Of a DNA stretch of 32,448 nt, positions 1-8,511 are shown in pieces. A model generated the notes under the pieces. It saw nothing but the letters and a program-made list of their open reading frames with translations, searched no databases and was not told the origin of the DNA. Made by a program: the position numbers and the translations under genes. The stretch's first letter is position 1, and each line of letters starts with the position of its first letter. The DNA is from Pseudomonadales bacterium (GTDB lineage Bacteria > Pseudomonadota > Gammaproteobacteria > Pseudomonadales > Azotimanducaceae): contig JANQFF010000280.1 of the NCBI GenBank assembly GCA_028277965.1, positions 1 to 32,448 on the forward strand. The letters are read 5' to 3'.

Positions 1-17
1 GCGGCTTCAGCCGCGAT
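1..17 (-). repeat. REP-like palindrome, cut by the window edge
   Basis: Read on the minus strand this is ATCGCGGCTGAAGCCGC up to the window edge, the same palindrome that occurs in full at 8477-8500 followed by TCCTACA. A CGCGGCT/AGCCGC stem of this kind followed by TCCTACA is the typical Pseudomonas REP form. It lies just downstream of the tRNA gene, between transcription units, as REPs usually do. Only the hairpin half is visible. Confidence 0.6.
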
Positions 18-29
18 CTCTTTGTTTTT

Positions 30-106
30 TGGTGGGCCCACCAGGACTCGAACCTGGGACCAATGGATTATGAGTCCACTGCTCTAACCAACTGAGCTAT
101 AGGCCC
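30..106 (-). tRNA. tRNA with CAU anticodon, probably tRNA-Ile2
   Basis: The minus strand folds as a full cloverleaf. The acceptor stem is GGGCCTA paired with TGGGCCC, followed by discriminator A and an encoded CCA at 32-30. The anticodon loop CTCATAA places CAT at 70-72, and the T arm contains GGTTCGAGTCC. A CAU anticodon fits either elongator Met or the Ile2 tRNA whose C34 is changed to lysidine by TilS. The acceptor pairs C4-G69 and C5-G68, which I recall as TilS recognition elements, and the TTGGTC stretch after the anticodon stem resemble E. coli tRNA-Ile2 more than tRNA-Met. The Ile2 call is therefore an inference. It lies downstream of the rpoD terminator. Confidence 0.9.
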
Positions 107-134
107 TCGGGGTCGCCGATTCTAGCACCGACGA

Positions 135-167
135 TCAAAACAAAAACCCCGGGCATGCCCGGGGTTT
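135..167 (-). terminator. Rho-independent terminator of rpoD
   Basis: A perfect GC-rich inverted repeat at 144-167 (AAACCCCGGG / CCCGGGGTTT around a short centre) is followed on the minus strand by TTGTTTTG. It lies 20 bases past the natural rpoD stop at 187-189 and before the tRNA gene, so it ends the rpsU-yqeY-manC-dnaG-rpoD transcription unit. Confidence 0.9.
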
Positions 168-186
168 CCAATCAGCAGAACGCGTA

Positions 187-2031
187 CTAACTGCGGCCGT
201 TTTCCATCCACTCGTCGAGGAAACTGCGGAGGTGTTCCGACCGGCTGGGGTGACGCAGCTTGCGCAGCGCCTAGGCCTCGATCTGCCGGATTCGTTCACG
301 GGTGACGTCGAACTGTTTCCCAACCTCCTCAAGGGTGTGGTCGGTGTTCATGTCGATACCAAAACGCATCCGCAACACTTTCGCTTCCCTGGCAGTCAGC
401 CCGCCGAGCACGTCTTTGGTCGCCTCTTTGAGGCCTTCGCCTGTAGCGAGCTCCACTGGGGAACCAATTGTCGTGTCCTCTATGAAGTCACCCAGATGTG
501 AGTCTTCATCATCCCCGATCGGTGTCTCCATGGAGATCGGCTCTTTGGCAATCTTCAGAACACGTCGCACTTTATCCTCGGGCATCTCCATCCGCTCGCC
601 AAGCTCTTCAGGTGTGGGCTCACGTCCCATCTCCTGCAGCATCTGGCGTGATACACGATTGAGCTTGTTGATCGTCTCGATCATGTGTACCGGTATACGG
701 ATGGTGCGTGCCTGGTCTGCAATTGAGCGTGTGATTGCCTGCCTGATCCACCACGTGGCGTACGTAGAGAACTTGTAGCCGCGTCGGTATTCGAACTTGT
801 CGACCGCTTTCATGAGACCGATGTTGCCTTCCTGGATGAGATCGAGGAATTGCAGGCCACGATTGGTGTACTTCTTCGCGATAGAGATAACGAGCCTGAG
901 GTTCGCTTCAACCATGTCCTTTTTGGCGCGACGTGCTTTCGCCTCACCCAGCGACATGCGCCTGTTGATGTCTTTGATCTCAATGACCGAAAGGTCGGTC
1001 TCTTTCGTCAGGACTTTAAGTTTCTTCTGCGCGCGAAGGATGTCTTCCCTGTGGTTATCAAGCGGCGCTGAATAATCCTTGTTTGCCTTAACCAGCTTGT
1101 TGATCCACGTGATGCTGGTTTCGTTGCCCATGTATTCTTTACGGAAGACGTCGCGCGGCACTTTCGACTGGCGCACAGCAACAGTCATGATCGTCCGTTC
1201 GTGACGGCGAACGATGTCGAGCGCATCACGCGCCATGTCGACAATCTCGTCGTAGTGTTTGGGTACGAGCTTGAAACAGCAGAATGCTTCGCCGAGCTTA
1301 TCGAGGGCTGCTTTACCTTCTTTGCTGTTGCGGCCTTTGTCTGCCAGCACTTTCTGAGTCGCGTTGTACTGCCGCTTCAGCTTCGTGAAACGCTTCTTCG
1401 CCTCTTCGGGATCCGGACCTTTGTTCTCTTCTTCCTCGTCATCATCGTCATTGTCGGCTTTGTTCTTCGCCGCATCTGCACCTACCTGGGTAGCCGCAGG
1501 GACGTGATCCGTCGGATCGAGGTAGCCGACGAGCAGGTCAGCCAGTTTGTCTTCTTTGGTGACTTCAGCATACGTATCGAGGATGTACTCGACAGGACCG
1601 GGGAAACAGGCAAGAGCCGTAAGCACATCACGGATGCCTTCCTCGATACGTTTGGCGATAGCAATCTCGCCCTCACGTGTCAGGAGTTCAACCGTCCCCA
1701 TCTCACGCATGTACATACGTACCGGGTCGGTCGTTCTGCCGGCCTCAGTTTCAACCGCGGCCAGAGCAGCAGCCGCTTCTTCCGCCGCGAGCTCATCCGC
1801 CGTGTTCTCTTCGTTGCTCAGCAGTTCATCAGCATCCGGTGCGGTTTCATACACCGTGATACCCATGTCGTTGATCATCCGGATGATGTCTTCGATCTGT
1901 TCAGGGTCGGAGATGTCGTCCGGGAGATGATCGTTGACCTCACCGTAGGTCAGGAAGCCCTGCTCCTTACCTTTGGCGATCAGTTCCTTCAGTCGGGATT
2001 GCTGCTGTGCAGTCGAGATTTGGTTGCTCAT
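187..2031 (-). CDS. rpoD: RNA polymerase sigma-70 factor RpoD, interrupted by an in-frame TAG at 271-273
   Basis: This is the primary sigma factor, which directs RNA polymerase to housekeeping promoters. Region 1.1 is at about residues 1-80, region 1.2 begins at [11 protein letters not shown], a short acidic stretch lies near residues 190-210, region 2 has [15 protein letters not shown], and region 4.2 has [21 protein letters not shown]. The frame then meets TAG (271-273) at codon 587, where the family has an invariant Lys ([16 protein letters not shown]). Reading on in the same frame gives 27 more codons, [17 protein letters not shown] through to a natural TAG at 187-189, the expected C terminus. 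Total length would be 614 residues, normal for the family (E. coli 613). A GAGG ribosome site precedes the ATG. It may be a real nonsense mutation, a suppressed stop or a sequencing error; a single A-to-T change explains it. Confidence 0.95.
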
Positions 2032-2160
2032 GGTACCTCGAATCGGATGTAATGGTTTTCCTGTATGGTCTGTCCAATCATCCCGATACTCCCTGCCTGG
2101 CCCGTAAGTGGCCTTTTACACATGAGAATGTAGCGGGTGGCATTGCGTCACACCTGTTGC

Positions 2161-2196
2161 CCTGCAGTCCGTGCAGGCAAACACGCGAGTATATCA
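2161..2196 (-). promoter_or_regulatory. Candidate rpoD promoter and leader hairpin
   Basis: In the 214-base gap between dnaG and rpoD, the minus strand carries TGATATACT (2196-2188), an extended -10 element (TG-N-TATACT). No good -35 lies 17 bases upstream, which is tolerated with an extended -10. Just downstream, at 2161-2177, CCTGCA/TGCAGG forms a 6-bp hairpin without a T run, so it is probably part of the rpoD leader rather than a terminator. A separate promoter for rpoD is usual in this operon. Confidence 0.4.
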
Positions 2197-2245
2197 ACTT
2201 TTCTGGATCTATCCACCACAGATTATGGGGGCAAAATGCGGAATC

Positions 2246-3985
2246 TCAAGAACCCTCAGTGCTATCCGGCTTCCCGCGCAGAGCCCAGTACTCTCTGAAA
2301 GCTTCAGCATCATTGGATTCCCGTAAGTCAGCGAGGACCTGCCTGCGCGCACCTGCACGAAGCGTCTGGTGCAGCCGGTTCATTCCTTCACAGAACTCCA
2401 CGACCTGGGCGTCAGCCTCTATGTCGATATTGCGCCGGGCACACGCAAGAATTGCGTCGTACTTCTCGTGATCCGACCAGTGAACGAGCAGTTCCTCCGT
2501 GTCGAGCACCCGGTTCTGGCCACGCAGGAACTCCACGAGTTCCGACAGTACCCCAACCTGTTCGCCCGAAGCGGCGATGTCTCTCTGAACTTCCTCATCG
2601 ACACCGGCAAGCGCGCCGGGTTGTTTGACGAGCAGTGTGACCAGTCGCTGCAACATCGAGTTTAGTTTCCCCTGAGCAGACCCTTCCCGTGACGCCCGAC
2701 GACGCACAACCGTACGTGGTCCTGCACCAATGCCGGTCACGTCGCTCAGCCGCCTGCGCATGAGATCCCGTACGACACCCTCGGGTACTTTCTCGATATA
2801 AGGATTCAGCAACCCTGCAAACCTGGCCTGACCATCCACCGTATCGAGATCCAGTCCCTGGGCAAGGCGGGTGAAGAGAAATTCAAGTCCGGGATAGGCA
2901 TTGTCGATGAGTTCGAGGAAATGGTTTTTGCCCTCCTTGCGAACGAGACTGTCCGGGTCTTCGCCATCTGGCAGGAACGCCAGCTTCAACTGGCGATGTT
3001 CATTCAGGGTGGGTAGCGCGTTCTCCAGTGCCCGCCAGGCTGCCTGACGACCCGCCTGGTCACCGTCAAAGCAGCAGATCACCTCGTCTGTATGTTTGAA
3101 GAGTTTGTTGAAGTGGGTTGTGCCCGAGGCAGTCCCGAGCGTCGCCACCGAGTTGGCGATGCCATGTTGCGCCAGGGCAACGACGTCCATGTACCCTTCA
3201 ACGACGAGAAGCTGGTCGATCCGGCGCAGCGCCTTGCGCGCCTCATAGAGGCCATAGAGCTGGTCACCCTTCTGAAAAACGTCAGTTTCAGGTGAGTTCA
3301 TGTATTTAGGTCCGCCCCCTTCACCTGCGGCGGGCAATGTCCGGCCGCCGAACGCTATCACCCGTCCACGGGAGTCTCGAATCGGAAACATGACCCGGTC
3401 CCTAAACCGGTCGTAGACCCGCCCCTTCTCACTTTTGATGGCAAGTCCCGCATCCAGAAGTAACTTTTCGTTTACACCGGTCAGATTCTCACGCAGGTTC
3501 TGCCATCCATCAGGGGCGTAGCCGATGCCAAAGTCACGCGCAACTTCACCGGTGAGGCCGCGACTTTGCAGGTATTCAATTACTGTGGGCGCTGTTCTCA
3601 GACACCGCCGGAAGTAACGTTCAGCCTGTTCCAGTACCTCGTACAGACCGGGGTCTGCTTTGGGTTTCCTGGGTCGCCCGCCGCCTTCCCGCGGCACTTC
3701 AAGGCCCAGCTCTTTCGCAAGCGTTTCAACCGTTTCGACAAAATCGAGGTTTTCGTACTTCATGACGAACGTGATTGCCGACCCTGATTCCTGACAACCG
3801 AAACAATGGAAAAACTGTCGGTCCGGACTGACGGAGAAAGACGGCGTTTTCTCCTCATGAAACGGGCAAAGCCCCTGATAGTTCTTCCCGGTTTTCTTGA
3901 GCGTCACCCGGCTCCCGACGACGTCCACGATATCGAGACGGTCGAGGAGACTCTGGATGAAAGATTCTGGAATGCGTCCGGGCAT
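2246..3985 (-). CDS. dnaG: DNA primase DnaG
   Basis: Primase makes the RNA primers for replication at the fork and works with the DnaB helicase. The 579 residues match the family (E. coli 581). The N terminus holds the CHC2 zinc finger: CPFHEEKTPSF, then HCFGCQESG, at about residues 40-67. The TOPRIM core follows, with VVEGYMDVVAL and CCFDGDQAGRQAA carrying the acidic metal ligands at about residues 260-320. The C-terminal helicase-binding domain is more divergent and ends the protein. The start MPGRIPES is the usual one, although the ribosome site (CGGTG) is weak. It lies between manC and rpoD on the same strand; in most relatives it follows rpsU or yqeY directly. Confidence 0.97.
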   Translation of the reverse strand: MPGRIPESFIQSLLDRLDIVDVVGSRVTLKKTGKNYQGLCPFHEEKTPSFSVSPDRQFFHCFGCQESGSAITFVMKYENLDFVETVETLAKELGLEVPREGGGRPRKPKADPGLYEVLEQAERYFRRCLRTAPTVIEYLQSRGLTGEVARDFGIGYAPDGWQNLRENLTGVNEKLLLDAGLAIKSEKGRVYDRFRDRVMFPIRDSRGRVIAFGGRTLPAAGEGGGPKYMNSPETDVFQKGDQLYGLYEARKALRRIDQLLVVEGYMDVVALAQHGIANSVATLGTASGTTHFNKLFKHTDEVICCFDGDQAGRQAAWRALENALPTLNEHRQLKLAFLPDGEDPDSLVRKEGKNHFLELIDNAYPGLEFLFTRLAQGLDLDTVDGQARFAGLLNPYIEKVPEGVVRDLMRRRLSDVTGIGAGPRTVVRRRASREGSAQGKLNSMLQRLVTLLVKQPGALAGVDEEVQRDIAASGEQVGVLSELVEFLRGQNRVLDTEELLVHWSDHEKYDAILACARRNIDIEADAQVVEFCEGMNRLHQTLRAGARRQVLADLRESNDAEAFREYWALRGKPDSTEGS

Positions 3986-4033
3986 GCACCGAGTTTAAGA
4001 AATTTTGCAGCCCCTATCGACTAACGAGTGGAT

Positions 4034-5452
4034 CTAGCGCCCGTACACGTCATCAAATCGGACAATATCGTCTTCACCGAGGTAAGGTCCTACCTGCACC
4101 TCGATCAGTTCCAGGGGTAGTTTCCCGGGATTTTCGAGCCGGTGCTTTTCACCCCGGGGGATGTAGGTGCTTTCGTTTTCACCAAGTGTGAATTCTTTGT
4201 CCCCTCTCGTCACGCGCGCCGCACCGTGAACGACAATCCAGTGTTCCGACCGGTGATGGTGCATCTGCAGACTGAGCGACGCTCCCGGATTTACCTTGAT
4301 GCACTTGACCTGGTATCTGTGTCCTTCTGCGATACCTTCATAACTCCCCCAGGGGCGGAAAACCTCCCTGTGGTAGAGGTGTTCGCTGCGACCGTCTTTT
4401 TCCAGTCGTCCCACAATTTCTTTCACTTCCTGAACCCGGCTGCGGTCTGCAACCAGGACCGCGTCTTTGGTATCGATGACGACAACATTGTCGATACCGA
4501 TGGTCCCCACCAGGCGCGTCGGTGAGTCGATGTAGGAGTTCGTTGTGTCCAGGGCCACCACATCACCCTTGAGATGGTTACCCTGCTCATCCAGTTCCGA
4601 TTCGTCCCAGATGGCAGCCCACGACCCTATATCATTCCACCCGAAAGATACCGGCACGACCTGGGCCCGGCTCGTTCTTTCCATGACCGCATAGTCGATC
4701 GAGTCGGAAGGACTATCGAGGAACGCATCGGATGGACGCAGAAAGTCCATATCCCGCGTGGCGTTTTCAACCGATGTGCGTGTGGCTTCAGCCATGTCCG
4801 GCGCATACTGGGCGAGTTCATCCAGATACTGCTGTGCTCCCAGAACAAACATCCCGCTGTTCCAGAGATAGTTGCCTGCTGCAACGTACTTCTCAGCCGT
4901 GCCTGCGTCGGGTTTTTCTACGAACTGACGTACACACTGCAGACCCGCACCGACGTCTTCTACTTCAATGTAACCGTAGCCGGGTTCCGGACAATCCGGC
5001 GTGACGCCGAATGTGACGAGACCACCTGAGGCTGCACCACCTGCCGCCGTTTCGACAGCCTTTGCAAATGCCTGCTCATCACTCACGAGATGATCCGACG
5101 GCAGAACGAGCAGGATCGCATCCGGGTTGACGGAAGTCGCCTGCCAGGCAGCGAGTGCTATCGCCGGTGCGCTGTTGCGTCCCTCAGGCTCAAGTATCAG
5201 CTGGTCCCAGACAACATCCACCTCACGGCATTGTTCAGCCACGAGAAAGCGGTGTTCTTCGTTGCAGACCAGGATCGGTCTGGCAGCTGTCACACCCGCA
5301 GCCCGCAGAAGCGTTGACTGCAGGAAAGATTGCTCGCCAAGTAATTTGAGGAATTGTTTGGGGTAGAAGGTTCTGGAAACGGGCCAGAGTCTGCTGCCGG
5401 ATCCTCCAGCCAGTACAACCGGTACGATGTTCTTCAAGTTCACGTCCATCAT
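4034..5452 (-). CDS. manC: Bifunctional mannose-1-phosphate guanylyltransferase / mannose-6-phosphate isomerase
   Basis: The enzyme makes GDP-mannose for surface polysaccharides. The N-terminal nucleotidyltransferase domain carries LAGGSGSRLWPVSR and YPKQFL at residues 14-35 and FVEKPD in the middle. The C-terminal cupin (about residues 366-472) has RPWGSYE, QMHHHRSEHWIVVHG and YIPRGEKHRLEN, the type II phosphomannose isomerase signature. The 472-residue length is usual for the AlgA/ManC/XanB group. The protein may start at either of two adjacent ATGs (5452 or 5449); AGAGAGGAG upstream is better spaced for the second. It ends in TAG. It is inserted between yqeY and dnaG on the same strand, an unusual place, with no polysaccharide genes in the window. 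Confidence 0.95.
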   Translation of the reverse strand: MMDVNLKNIVPVVLAGGSGSRLWPVSRTFYPKQFLKLLGEQSFLQSTLLRAAGVTAARPILVCNEEHRFLVAEQCREVDVVWDQLILEPEGRNSAPAIALAAWQATSVNPDAILLVLPSDHLVSDEQAFAKAVETAAGGAASGGLVTFGVTPDCPEPGYGYIEVEDVGAGLQCVRQFVEKPDAGTAEKYVAAGNYLWNSGMFVLGAQQYLDELAQYAPDMAEATRTSVENATRDMDFLRPSDAFLDSPSDSIDYAVMERTSRAQVVPVSFGWNDIGSWAAIWDESELDEQGNHLKGDVVALDTTNSYIDSPTRLVGTIGIDNVVVIDTKDAVLVADRSRVQEVKEIVGRLEKDGRSEHLYHREVFRPWGSYEGIAEGHRYQVKCIKVNPGASLSLQMHHHRSEHWIVVHGAARVTRGDKEFTLGENESTYIPRGEKHRLENPGKLPLELIEVQVGPYLGEDDIVRFDDVYGR

Positions 5453-5496
5453 GTGACTCCTCTCTCTATTTTCTCAGATTGGAGGGGCTCCTGGTG

Positions 5497-5952
5497 CTAC
5501 GCAAGTCTTGTTTTTACCAACCCGCTTGCCTTACCCATATCCGCCTGGCCGCCGGAAGATTCTTTTACAGCCGCCATGACTTTACCCATATCCTGCATGC
5601 CGCTGGCACCCAGGGTTTCAATACACTGTTCGACCAGCATTTCAAGATCCGCATCGCTCATGGCGGCCGGAAGAAATGTCTCTATGACCTCAATTTCATA
5701 CGCTTCCTGATCTGCAAGGTCGGTACGGCCCGCATCCCGGTACTGGGTCAGCGATTCCTGGCGCTGTTTCACCATCTTTTTCAGAATTGTGACAACGTCG
5801 ACATCCGCCAGCGTGCGGCGTTCATCGACCTCCATACGCTTGATGTCGGCATTAACCATCCACAGCACTGCCACACGGGATTTGTCACGCGCTTTCATGG
5901 CAACTTTGGTGGCTTCACCAATGGTGTTTTTGAGTTCAGATTCTTCAGACAT
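5497..5952 (-). CDS. yqeY: GatB/YqeY domain protein
   Basis: A 151-residue protein of the YqeY family, which resembles the C-terminal tRNA-binding part of the GatB amidotransferase subunit; its cellular role is not firmly known. Typical features are the helical N terminus with MKARDKSRVAVLWMVNADIK, the central KQRQESLTQYRDAGR and the C-terminal MGKVMAAVKE. The frame stays open far upstream, but the ATG at 5952 is chosen because AGAGGTG lies at the right distance and the family begins here (MSEESELK). It sits 77 bases downstream of rpsU in the same operon, as in Pseudomonas, and ends in TAG. Confidence 0.95.
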   Translation of the reverse strand: MSEESELKNTIGEATKVAMKARDKSRVAVLWMVNADIKRMEVDERRTLADVDVVTILKKMVKQRQESLTQYRDAGRTDLADQEAYEIEVIETFLPAAMSDADLEMLVEQCIETLGASGMQDMGKVMAAVKESSGGQADMGKASGLVKTRLA

Positions 5953-6029
5953 GGGTTGGCACCTCTTTGGAACAGAGGAGTTTAAGGAAAGAACCGGGGA
6001 TGAAACCGGAGGCGAAAGGGGCAGAGACG

Positions 6030-6245
6030 CTAAAACGCGCGTTCGTACTTGCGAGCCTCGCGCTGCAGCTTTTTCATGTGCCGTTTGACAGCTGCTGCCG
6101 CTTTGCGCTTGCGAACCGCAGTGGGCTTCTCGTAAAACTCCCGGCGACGAACTTCTGACAAAACACCTGCTTTTTCGCAAGAGCGTTTGAAACGACGCAG
6201 GGCCACGTCGAATGGTTCGTTTTCTCTGACTTTTACGTGCGGCAT
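6030..6245 (-). CDS. rpsU: 30S ribosomal protein S21
   Basis: Ribosomal protein bS21 of the small subunit, needed for initiation on natural mRNAs. The 71 residues starting [20 protein letters not shown], with the very basic tail ending [10 protein letters not shown], match the family along its whole length. The frame is open further upstream, but that extension has no family match, so the start is the ATG at 6245. It is the first gene of the rpsU-yqeY-manC-dnaG-rpoD unit and is divergent from tsaD. It ends in TAG. Confidence 0.98.
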   Translation of the reverse strand: MPHVKVRENEPFDVALRRFKRSCEKAGVLSEVRRREFYEKPTAVRKRKAAAAVKRHMKKLQREARKYERAF

Positions 6246-6283
6246 TGGGCCTATATATCGCTTGATTTCAAATAAGGGCGCGG

Positions 6284-6312
6284 ATTCTACACTCGCGTAT
6301 GTGAGGACACAA
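6284..6312 (-). promoter_or_regulatory. Sigma-70 promoter of rpsU operon
   Basis: On the minus strand TTGTGT (6312-6307) and TAGAAT (6289-6284) are separated by exactly 17 bases, about 39 bases before the rpsU start codon. This is a good sigma-70 promoter in the rpsU/tsaD divergent gap. For tsaD on the plus strand only a weak -10-like TAAGAT at 6365-6370 is visible. Confidence 0.65.
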
Positions 6313-6398
6313 CCAGTGGCAGCCGGCCCATTAATGCAGCCATACAAACACCCATTTCAGGCGGTAAGATACGCCGTTTTCGGGAACGTGGGCATCGC

Positions 6399-7406
6399 GT
6401 GAGAGTTCTGGGCATCGAAACCTCCTGTGACGAGACGGGGCTGGCAATATACGACCTCGAACAGGGTCTCGTGGCCGATATCCAGCACAGCCAGGTCGAG
6501 TTACATGCCGAGTATGGTGGTGTTGTACCTGAGCTTGCCTCCCGTGATCACATACGCAAGATCATCCCGCTGACCCGTGAGCTCCTGAACAGCGCCGACA
6601 TGACACTGCAGGACCTCGACGGCATCGCCTACACTGCGGGTCCCGGTTTGATGGGGGCGCTACTCGTCGGAGCGACATTCGGCCGTACGCTTGCGTGGGC
6701 GCTCGATCTGCCAGCGATCGAGGTTCACCATATGGAGGCTCACCTGCTGGCACCCCTCCTGGCGGACGAACAGCCGCCGCTACCGTTTCTTGCGCTCCTC
6801 GTATCCGGCGGCCACACCCAGCTTGTCAAAGTCGAAGATTTCGGGTGTTACGAAATCCTCGGTGAATCGATCGACGACGCGGCTGGTGAGGCTTTCGACA
6901 AAGCTGCCAAGATGCTGGGGCTCGGATATCCGGGAGGCCCCGCAATCGCTGAGCGTGCGCAGCCCGGAGACTCCAGTCGATTCCGATTCCCGCGACCCAT
7001 GACCGACCGGCCTGGACTCGACTTCAGTTTCAGCGGCCTGAAAACCCACGCCCTGAACACGATAAACGCTCACGCACCCCTGAGCGACAAGGACATCGAC
7101 GACATCAGTCGCGCTTTCGAAGATGCCGTCGTCGATACGCTCTATATTAAATGCAGGCGTGCAGTAGAAGAGACCGGCATCCCTCACCTGGTGATGGCCG
7201 GGGGTGTTGCCGCTAACCAGTCACTGCGAAAGAAACTCGAAGATAAACTGGATGCCGCTGTGTACTACGCGCCGGGTCGCCTGTGCACAGACAATGGGGC
7301 GATGATCGCATTTGCTGGTGCTCTCCGGCTCAAATCGGGTCAGACCGCTCCACTGGCAATTGATACGCGGCCGCGCTGGCCAATGACCGAACTACCGCCC
7401 CACTGA
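6399..7406 (+). CDS. tsaD: tRNA N6-threonylcarbamoyladenosine transferase TsaD
   Basis: TsaD transfers threonylcarbamoyl to A37 of tRNAs that read ANN codons, in complex with TsaB and TsaE. The 335 residues carry the ASKHA-fold signatures: IETSCDETG at 6-14, the metal ligands H111 and H115 in [17 protein letters not shown] at 81-91, [15 protein letters not shown] and [12 protein letters not shown] near the end. The start is GTG at 6399, since the family begins [12 protein letters not shown]. It is divergent from rpsU, as in Pseudomonas and E. coli. The last 15 bases overlap the end of cca on the opposite strand. Confidence 0.97.
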   Translation: MRVLGIETSCDETGLAIYDLEQGLVADIQHSQVELHAEYGGVVPELASRDHIRKIIPLTRELLNSADMTLQDLDGIAYTAGPGLMGALLVGATFGRTLAWALDLPAIEVHHMEAHLLAPLLADEQPPLPFLALLVSGGHTQLVKVEDFGCYEILGESIDDAAGEAFDKAAKMLGLGYPGGPAIAERAQPGDSSRFRFPRPMTDRPGLDFSFSGLKTHALNTINAHAPLSDKDIDDISRAFEDAVVDTLYIKCRRAVEETGIPHLVMAGGVAANQSLRKKLEDKLDAAVYYAPGRLCTDNGAMIAFAGALRLKSGQTAPLAIDTRPRWPMTELPPH

Positions 7407-8465
7407 ATTCAGAAAGTCGCTCACAAAGGCAACCCGCTCTGCTTTGAGCGCAGCTCCATATGCCGGACCGCTCACACCTGCATCTTCCGGAAGTTTGATC
7501 GCTGCAAGACCTTCCGCCGCACGATCCAGCGAGCCAGGTTTGTCCATACTGACCACCCGGCTGACGAGGTCAGCAAGCTCGCGGAACCGGCCCAGATCGT
7601 GATGTACACCCAGTCCGATCAGACACTCCACCAATACAGGGGCCTGTGTACTTCTCCATACCGGGAGCAACCCGCCATAGTTCAGATAATCCCGAGCGAT
7701 ACGCATATATCTCGAAGGCACCTTGAGCCTGTTGCCGAACCTTTCTAGATCGTCTGTCGCGAGGGCCAACAACGCATAACGCTCGGCAGCGGAAAAATCT
7801 CCCTCGGGAATGCCCACGTTACGGCCAGTGAACTCCTCAAACCAGAAATCCAGACCTCCACACTGCCCGAGAACGACAAAGAACCTATCGGCATGTTCAA
7901 ACCCCAGTGCGCGCTCCGTCTCCATCCAGACACGCTCGGCTGACAGACTCTCGAGTTCACCACTCGTGGCAATATCCCGCATCAACTCGAGGGTTTCATC
8001 GACCACACTGAATTCCGGGAACTGCGCCGCAAAACGCGCTACCCGAAAAACCCGCAACGGATCCTCTGCAAATGCCGGTGACACGTGGCGAAGAGCCCGT
8101 TTTTCAATGTCGCCGACACCTCCAAACGGATCAACCAGTTCACCATCCAGACTCCGCGCCATGGCATTGATCGTGAGATCGCGGCGGTGGAGGTCATCTT
8201 CGAGAGTGATGTGTGGACTTGCGTCCACGTCGAACCCCTTGTGTCCACGACCACGCTTACGCTCGGTTCGAGCCAGCGCATATTCCTCTCGTGTCTCCGG
8301 ATGAAGAAACACCGGGAAGTCTTTCCCCACCTGCTGGAACCCCAGATCGAGCATCTCCCGGGGCGAACTGCCGATGACCACCCAGTCGCGATCGGTAACC
8401 GGCCGGCCCATCAGGTCGTCGCGCACGGCGCCTCCGACGAGGAAGCAGGTGAGGTCGCTAATCAT
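7392..8465 (-). CDS. cca: CCA tRNA nucleotidyltransferase, short form without HD domain
   Basis: The enzyme adds or repairs the CCA end of tRNAs. The class II nucleotidyltransferase core is clear: [20 protein letters not shown] with the catalytic Asp pair (D25, D27), the [10 protein letters not shown] motif and [16 protein letters not shown]. At 357 residues it is about 55 shorter than the E. coli enzyme (412), and I see no HD phosphohydrolase signature in the C-terminal part, so the 2',3'-cyclic phosphodiesterase activity is probably absent. It ends in TAG, overlapping the 3' end of tsaD by 15 bases. A REP copy lies between it and spoVR. Confidence 0.93.
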   Translation of the reverse strand: MISDLTCFLVGGAVRDDLMGRPVTDRDWVVIGSSPREMLDLGFQQVGKDFPVFLHPETREEYALARTERKRGRGHKGFDVDASPHITLEDDLHRRDLTINAMARSLDGELVDPFGGVGDIEKRALRHVSPAFAEDPLRVFRVARFAAQFPEFSVVDETLELMRDIATSGELESLSAERVWMETERALGFEHADRFFVVLGQCGGLDFWFEEFTGRNVGIPEGDFSAAERYALLALATDDLERFGNRLKVPSRYMRIARDYLNYGGLLPVWRSTQAPVLVECLIGLGVHHDLGRFRELADLVSRVVSMDKPGSLDRAAEGLAAIKLPEDAGVSGPAYGAALKAERVAFVSDFLNSVGR

Positions 8466-8476
8466 GGACCAAGCCT

Positions 8477-8500
8477 ATCGCGGCTGAAGCCGCTCCTACA
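8477..8500 (+). repeat. REP-like element, complete copy
   Basis: The sequence is an ATCGCGGCTGAAGCCGC hairpin followed by TCCTACA. It fills most of the 46-base gap between the start of cca and the end of spoVR. Related copies are at 1-17 (minus, cut) and 26652-26675. The hairpin may stabilise the spoVR mRNA end or end transcription weakly; it has no T run. Confidence 0.75.
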
Positions 8501-8511
8501 ACGGCGAAAGG

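Noticed and set aside
187..2031. Genome-wide reassignment of TAG to an amino acid as the explanation of the rpoD stop
   Set aside because: TAG ends at least eight other genes in the window at their family lengths, including surA, apaG, rpsU, rpe and gph, and also both trp leader peptides.
1201..2052. Long open frame (283 codons) on the plus strand, antisense to rpoD
   Set aside because: It is the shadow of the rpoD frame, with no ribosome site or recognisable domain, while rpoD on the other strand is certain.
2161..2177. CCTGCA/TGCAGG hairpin as a dnaG terminator
   Set aside because: No T run follows on either strand and it lies downstream of a likely rpoD promoter, so it is better seen as part of the rpoD leader.
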